Assembly: GCA_900551005.1 (NCBI GenBank)
Contig: URUL01000080.1
Span: 1-8,878 of the forward strand
Origin: an uncultured Ruminococcus sp.
Lineage (GTDB): Bacteria > Bacillota > Clostridia > Oscillospirales > CAG-272
Direction of reading: 5' to 3'
DNA: 8,878 nucleotides
Shown here: positions 6,486 through 8,878 of the stretch, piece after piece
Numbering within the stretch: the stretch's first letter is position 1
Layout of the letters: each line of letters begins with the position of its first letter
The notes under the pieces: generated by a model
The model's database searches: none
Told to the model about the DNA's origin: nothing
What the model saw: the letters and a program-made list of their open reading frames with translations, nothing else
Program-made: the position numbers and the translations under genes

Positions 6486-6499
6486 ATAATACCTATTAT
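6486..6499. promoter_or_regulatory. Inverted repeat at the synthetase promoter, FapR-like operator candidate
   Basis: ATAATA-CC-TATTAT is a perfect 6-bp inverted repeat with a 2-bp centre. It covers most of the -10 element and the predicted start point (about 6488). Its core TAATACCTATTA matches the remembered Bacillus FapR-type core TAGTACCTAGTA at 10 of 12 positions. FapR is a malonyl-CoA-responsive repressor of lipid genes. Identity of the regulator is inference. Confidence 0.4.
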
Positions 6500-6523
6500 A
6501 CAAATAAATGGGGGATTTGTCAA
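6495..6523 (-). promoter_or_regulatory. Consensus promoter of the synthetase-carrier protein operon
   Basis: On the minus strand, TTGACA (6523-6518) and TATAAT (6500-6495) are both perfect and 17 nt apart. The leader to the TTG start is about 42 nt. Such a strong promoter is usually held in check by a repressor, which fits the overlapping inverted repeat. Confidence 0.9.
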
Positions 6524-6825
6524 GATTTATTTGAATTTATGCTTGTGTTTCTTTTTTTATTCCTCAAAAAGATCGAAAAACAGGTGCGCGCATACACGGT
6601 ATTCGGCATCAGCGGCGATGTTCTCGCACTTATCCGCGCTCCTCGTCTTCGTCAAGAAACCGCCGCAAGCGGAAATGGCTCAGCAAAACAAAGGAAAGAC
6701 GCCTATTTTCGCGCCTTTTGTCTCTTCTTGGCGAAAGGCGCGCTTTTTGTCGCGGTCTGCCGTCGCATCAAGCGATTTTATGACGTTTTTTGGGAGATAG
6801 TTGCATATATAACGCGATATTACTG
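6524..6825. other. Gene-free spacer with a hairpin, no recognised gene
   Basis: These roughly 300 bases separate the synthetase promoter from the DUF2752 promoter. Open frames on the plus strand run through parts of it but lack ribosome binding sites, start inside the divergent promoter region and have no recognisable domain. The centre (about 6580-6770) is richer in G and C than its AT-rich flanks, which suggests a structured RNA, a repeat unit or a gene remnant. No known RNA family is recognised. Confidence 0.5.
6710..6748 (+). terminator. Terminator-like hairpin without an obvious upstream gene
   Basis: CGCGCCTTT (6710-6718) pairs perfectly with AAAGGCGCG (6734-6742) around a 15-nt loop and is followed by C and five T (6743-6748). 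The orientation fits a plus-strand transcript, yet no plus-strand gene lies between 4328 and here. Confidence 0.45.
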
Positions 6826-6854
6826 TTGACAGACGAAAAAAGCTGTGATATATT
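6826..6854 (+). promoter_or_regulatory. Promoter of the DUF2752-TM2 pair
   Basis: A perfect TTGACA at 6826-6831 and TATATT at 6849-6854 are 17 nt apart, with a TGA extended -10. The leader is about 37 nt. This is among the strongest promoters in the window. Confidence 0.85.
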
Positions 6855-6897
6855 GTAATAAAAAATATTTTTACTTGTGAATGTATAAAAGGAAAAC

Positions 6898-7245
6898 GTG
6901 AAAACAAGAATCATCCTTTCTCATTTGGTTGTGGCATTGGCACTTACGGCTTTGGCGGCTTTCGGCTGTCCCTTTTTCCGTCTGACGGGTCTGACATGTC
7001 CCGGCTGTGGACTGACAAGGGCCTATATCCATGCTCTGCATGGAGAATTTTCCGTCGCATTCCGTTATAATCCGTTCTTTTTCACGATACCTTTTTACGT
7101 GTTTGCTTTTGCGCACAGAAGCTGTGGTTTCATGCGGAGATTCCGTCGCCCGACCGATATCTTTCTGATCGTATATACAGCCCTGCTCGTGCTCTTCGCC
7201 GTAGCGAGAAACTGCGGTATCATCAATGGATTTATTCCGCTATAG
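6898..7245 (+). CDS. DUF2752 family small membrane protein
   Basis: The 115-residue protein has the DUF2752 signature: a cysteine-proline pair (C24-P25), then LTCPGCGLTRA (32-42), then HGE and a YNPFF segment. Three membrane helices are likely, at about 7-22, 59-74 and 87-104, with short basic loops such as MRRFRRP (79-85) probably cytoplasmic. The CPGCG motif with C24, C34 and C37 could bind metal or form a disulfide, but the function is unknown in the family. It starts with GTG, with AGGA (6890-6893) close upstream; no better start is available in frame. It is followed after 34 nt by a TM2-domain gene, very probably in the same transcript, and has its own strong promoter. Confidence 0.85.
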   Translation: MKTRIILSHLVVALALTALAAFGCPFFRLTGLTCPGCGLTRAYIHALHGEFSVAFRYNPFFFTIPFYVFAFAHRSCGFMRRFRRPTDIFLIVYTALLVLFAVARNCGIINGFIPL

Positions 7246-7279
7246 GATAAATTATAAATTTTTTTTGGAGGAACTGAAT

Positions 7280-7615
7280 ATGGACGCTCAGATCGTAAAT
7301 CAATTTATCATGGCAAATGCAAAATATCTTCCCGAAGACAAAATTCCTTTCGTAAAGCAGAAGATGCTGGAAGCAAGCGATGACAAGCTCACGCTCGTCC
7401 AGTGCACCGCTTTCAAGGATCCTACCACTCTGCTCATCGTTTCCATCTTCCTCGGCAGCTTGGGAATAGACAGATTCATGCTCGGCGAAACGGGAATGGG
7501 TGTGCTCAAGCTTCTTACCTGCGGTGTATGCGGTATTCTCACCATCATCGACTGGTTCACGGTATCCAAGAAAACAAAAGAGCATAACTTCAACAAGCTC
7601 ATGCTCGTTCTTTGA
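7280..7615 (+). CDS. TM2 domain-containing membrane protein
   Basis: This 111-residue protein has a soluble N-terminal region of about 46 residues, then two membrane helices (about 48-65 and 74-95). Between them is the TM2 family turn: GSLGIDRFMLGETGMGVLKL around 59-78, containing the DRF motif. D91 in the second helix (TIIDWF) is also typical. The ATG at 7280 has GGAGG (7267-7271) 8 nt upstream; an in-frame ATG at 7226 lies inside the previous gene and lacks such a site. Similar clostridial proteins keep the same N-terminal part (N-Q-F-I-M, K-Y-x-P-E-D-K). The molecular role of bacterial TM2 proteins is unknown; pairing with DUF2752 suggests a shared membrane function, which is inference. 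Confidence 0.88.
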   Translation: MDAQIVNQFIMANAKYLPEDKIPFVKQKMLEASDDKLTLVQCTAFKDPTTLLIVSIFLGSLGIDRFMLGETGMGVLKLLTCGVCGILTIIDWFTVSKKTKEHNFNKLMLVL

Positions 7616-7665
7616 TTTTGAGCAAACTGCGCAGGGTGAAAACTGTATTTTTGTGAAATTTGTCC

Positions 7666-7695
7666 ATGACATTTTTTTAAAAAATATGGTAAAAT
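7666..7695 (+). promoter_or_regulatory. Probable promoter of the CarD-family gene
   Basis: ATGACA at 7666-7671 and TAAAAT at 7690-7695 are 18 nt apart, with TGG as an extended -10. The predicted start near 7702 falls at the base of the following hairpin, so the transcript would begin with that stem-loop. Confidence 0.55.
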
Positions 7696-7696
7696 A

Positions 7697-7729
7697 AAAT
7701 AGGCGGCGGATATCCCGTCGCCTATTTTT
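7697..7729 (+). terminator. Hairpin with T-tract between the TM2 and CarD genes
   Basis: AAATAGGCG (7697-7705) pairs with CGCCTATTT (7719-7727); an inner GCGG/CCGT pairing (one G-T) closes a 5-nt loop, and five T end the structure. It is a good terminator for the DUF2752-TM2 transcript. The predicted CarD promoter lies directly in front of it. Confidence 0.8.
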
Positions 7730-7753
7730 CGTTTATCAAAGGAGGCTCGAGGT

Positions 7754-8272
7754 ATGAAATTTGCCGTGAACGATCTGGTCATCTATAAAATAAGCGGTGT
7801 TTGCAGAATATCGGAGATAAAAGAATGTACATTCGGAGGCGTATGCGGAAAATATTATATTCTGAATCCCGTTTATGACGGGAAGTCGGTGATTTTCGTG
7901 CCTGTGGACAGTCCCCTCTCCGATAAAATGCGCAAGCTTCTCACGAGAGCCGAGGTGGACGAAATAATAGGGACTATGCCGCAGGATGCCTTTGACTGGA
8001 TAGAAAACGACCGCGAGAGAAGCGAAAAAATAAAAGAGGTCACAACATCGGGAGACAGGACCCGCATCGCCCGCATGATAAAAACGCTGTGGCTTCGCCG
8101 CAAGGCTCTTGCCGAGCGCGGAAAGAAATTGCGCATCACGGATGAAGCGGCGCTTCATTCCGCCGAAAAAATACTCTATGACGAATTTGCCTATGCTCTC
8201 GGCATCGCGCGTGAGGACGTGCCCGCCTACATAGAAGCCAAAATAGCGGAAGCGAAAGCACCGAAAGCCTGA
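7754..8272 (+). CDS. CarD family transcriptional regulator
   Basis: The 172-residue protein has an N-terminal CarD/CdnL/TRCF domain (about 1-55): VNDLVIYKISGVCRISEI, then KYYILNPVYDGKSVIFVPVD split by a short turn. This domain binds the RNA polymerase beta subunit in characterised members. The rest (about 56-168) is helical and basic in part (IKTLWLRRKALAERGKKL), matching the DNA-contacting C-terminal domain of CarD/CdnL, which stabilises open promoter complexes. The usual YPxHGVG of the first strand is replaced by YKISGVC, so it is a divergent, clostridial-type member. AAAGGAGG lies 8 nt before the ATG. It has its own promoter and a terminator downstream. Target genes cannot be read from the sequence. 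Confidence 0.88.
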   Translation: MKFAVNDLVIYKISGVCRISEIKECTFGGVCGKYYILNPVYDGKSVIFVPVDSPLSDKMRKLLTRAEVDEIIGTMPQDAFDWIENDRERSEKIKEVTTSGDRTRIARMIKTLWLRRKALAERGKKLRITDEAALHSAEKILYDEFAYALGIAREDVPAYIEAKIAEAKAPKA

Positions 8273-8330
8273 TACGGGCAGTTGATTCGGTTGGCAAAAT
8301 CAAGCTTTCCCCGCCATCCCATGCACGCAT

Positions 8331-8361
8331 GCCGTCGGCTCTCCTGCCGACGGTTTTATTT
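8331..8361 (+). terminator. Rho-independent terminator of the CarD-family gene
   Basis: CCGTCGGC (8332-8339) pairs perfectly with GCCGACGG (8346-8353) around TCTCCT and is followed by TTTTATTT. It lies about 60 nt after the stop codon. Confidence 0.88.
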
Positions 8362-8400
8362 ACCGCAAAAAAATAAAACCGCGCAAAGCGCATTTTTATG

Positions 8401-8429
8401 TTGATTCAAGGCGGTATTTATGATATACT
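8401..8429 (+). promoter_or_regulatory. Promoter of the UvrD/PcrA-type helicase gene
   Basis: TTGATT at 8401-8406 and TATACT at 8424-8429 are 17 nt apart with a TGA extended -10. The leader is about 33 nt. No LexA box is seen here. Confidence 0.7.
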
Positions 8430-8468
8430 GAAAATAAAGAAAAGCAATACGGATGAAGGAAGAGAAAA

Positions 8469-8878
8469 ATGCAGGAAAATAAAACGGCAGCTGAAAGATA
8501 CAGGGAAGCCGGGCGCGCGCTTTTTGATAAAAAATATTCGTTTCTCAATGACAGACAGCGTGAAGCCGTCTATACGACCGAAGGTCCGCTTCTCGTGCTG
8601 GCAGGTGCGGGAACGGGCAAAACGACCGTGCTGGTGCACAGAATCGCCTACATATTAAAATACGGAAACGCGTACTTCTCTCCGCTTGTACCGACATCTC
8701 TTTCGGAAGAGGAGCTGACGGCGCTCGAGACCGCTGCCGCCTCCGAGGAAGAGCCCTCGGACGAGCTGCTCTCACGCTTTGCGACCGCCCCCTGTGCGCC
8801 GTGGAATATATTGTCTCCAAGCCCCCGACACCCGGAATCATCGCCGATGATCTCCTTTACGATAATGCCAGCCTGCGC
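8469..8878 (+). CDS. UvrD/PcrA-type superfamily 1 DNA helicase, N-terminal part, with a suspect 3' end
   Basis: The first 115 codons encode the start of an ATP-dependent 3'-5' DNA helicase of the UvrD/PcrA group. The Q motif is FLNDRQREAV (25-34), the Walker A motif is AGAGTGKTT (45-53), and VLVHRIAYIL follows. An acidic insertion (about 64-108) is seen in clostridial members, and CAPWNIL (109-115) normally leads directly into motif Ia, AITFTNKAA. That motif is absent: after codon 115 (ending at 8813) the frame stays open but reads SPSPRHPESSP, unlike any helicase. Motif Ia is not found in the other frames either. A chimeric or erroneous end is therefore likely, though a real rearrangement is possible. 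AAGGA (8456-8460) lies 8 nt before the ATG. A full-length protein would exceed 700 residues. Confidence 0.85.
   Translation, partial: MQENKTAAERYREAGRALFDKKYSFLNDRQREAVYTTEGPLLVLAGAGTGKTTVLVHRIAYILKYGNAYFSPLVPTSLSEEELTALETAAASEEEPSDELLSRFATAPCAPWNILSPSPRHPESSPMISFTIMPAC

Noticed and set aside
6437..6829. Plus-strand frame of 130 codons across the synthetase promoter and spacer
   Set aside because: Its start lies inside the divergent synthetase leader, no ribosome binding site precedes any of its ATG codons, and the translation is not family-like. It ends in the -35 of the DUF2752 promoter.
8381..8396. GCGC-AAA-GCGC with five T as a second terminator after the CarD gene
   Set aside because: The stem is only 4 bp with a 3-nt loop, and a much stronger terminator lies just upstream.
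1..8878. CRISPR arrays, tRNA or rRNA genes, insertion sequences, phage genes
   Set aside because: I found no spaced direct repeats, cloverleaf, ribosomal RNA motifs, transposase or integrase motifs on either strand.

Overview
The window looks like chromosomal DNA of a Firmicute of the class Clostridia, probably an uncultured gut species. The grounds are the gene content (IreB, LexA with a GAAC-N4-GTTY box, CarD, TM2 and DUF2752 proteins), strong GGAGG-type ribosome binding sites, TTG and GTG starts, and AT-rich gaps with near-consensus vegetative promoters. Family or genus cannot be fixed from this stretch. I see no insertion sequence, phage, CRISPR array, tRNA or rRNA.

Layout from left to right. 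(1) A minus-strand pair at 1-1336: an unrecognised acidic protein followed by queA, which runs off the left edge. (2) ireB (plus, 1488-1745), which has its own promoter and terminator. (3) A minus-strand M14 metallopeptidase (1872-2753). It diverges from lexA (2912-3520), whose promoter carries a LexA box. A TIM-barrel sugar isomerase/AP-endonuclease-like gene (3513-4328) overlaps the end of lexA by 8 nt. (4) A bidirectional terminator, then a minus-strand lipid module: an AMP-forming acyl-activating enzyme (4743-6446) followed by an acyl carrier protein (4449-4673). Its promoter is fully consensus and overlaps an inverted repeat resembling FapR operators. (5) About 300 bp without a convincing gene (6524-6825), holding an orphan terminator-like hairpin. 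(6) A plus-strand membrane pair, DUF2752 then TM2 (6898-7615). (7) A CarD-family regulator (7754-8272). (8) The 5' part of a UvrD/PcrA-type helicase gene (8469 to the edge), which seems to lose homology about 65 bp before the window end.

Most genes are housekeeping or conserved accessory genes. The informative couplings are lexA with the TIM-barrel gene (translational overlap, shared SOS-type promoter), the synthetase with its carrier protein (probably one acyl-loading unit), and DUF2752 with TM2. I find no clear new defence or mobile system. The points most worth a second look are the lexA-coupled TIM-barrel enzyme, the FapR-like operator, the DUF2752-TM2 pair, the orphan promoter and hairpin signals, and the probable sequence break in the helicase gene.
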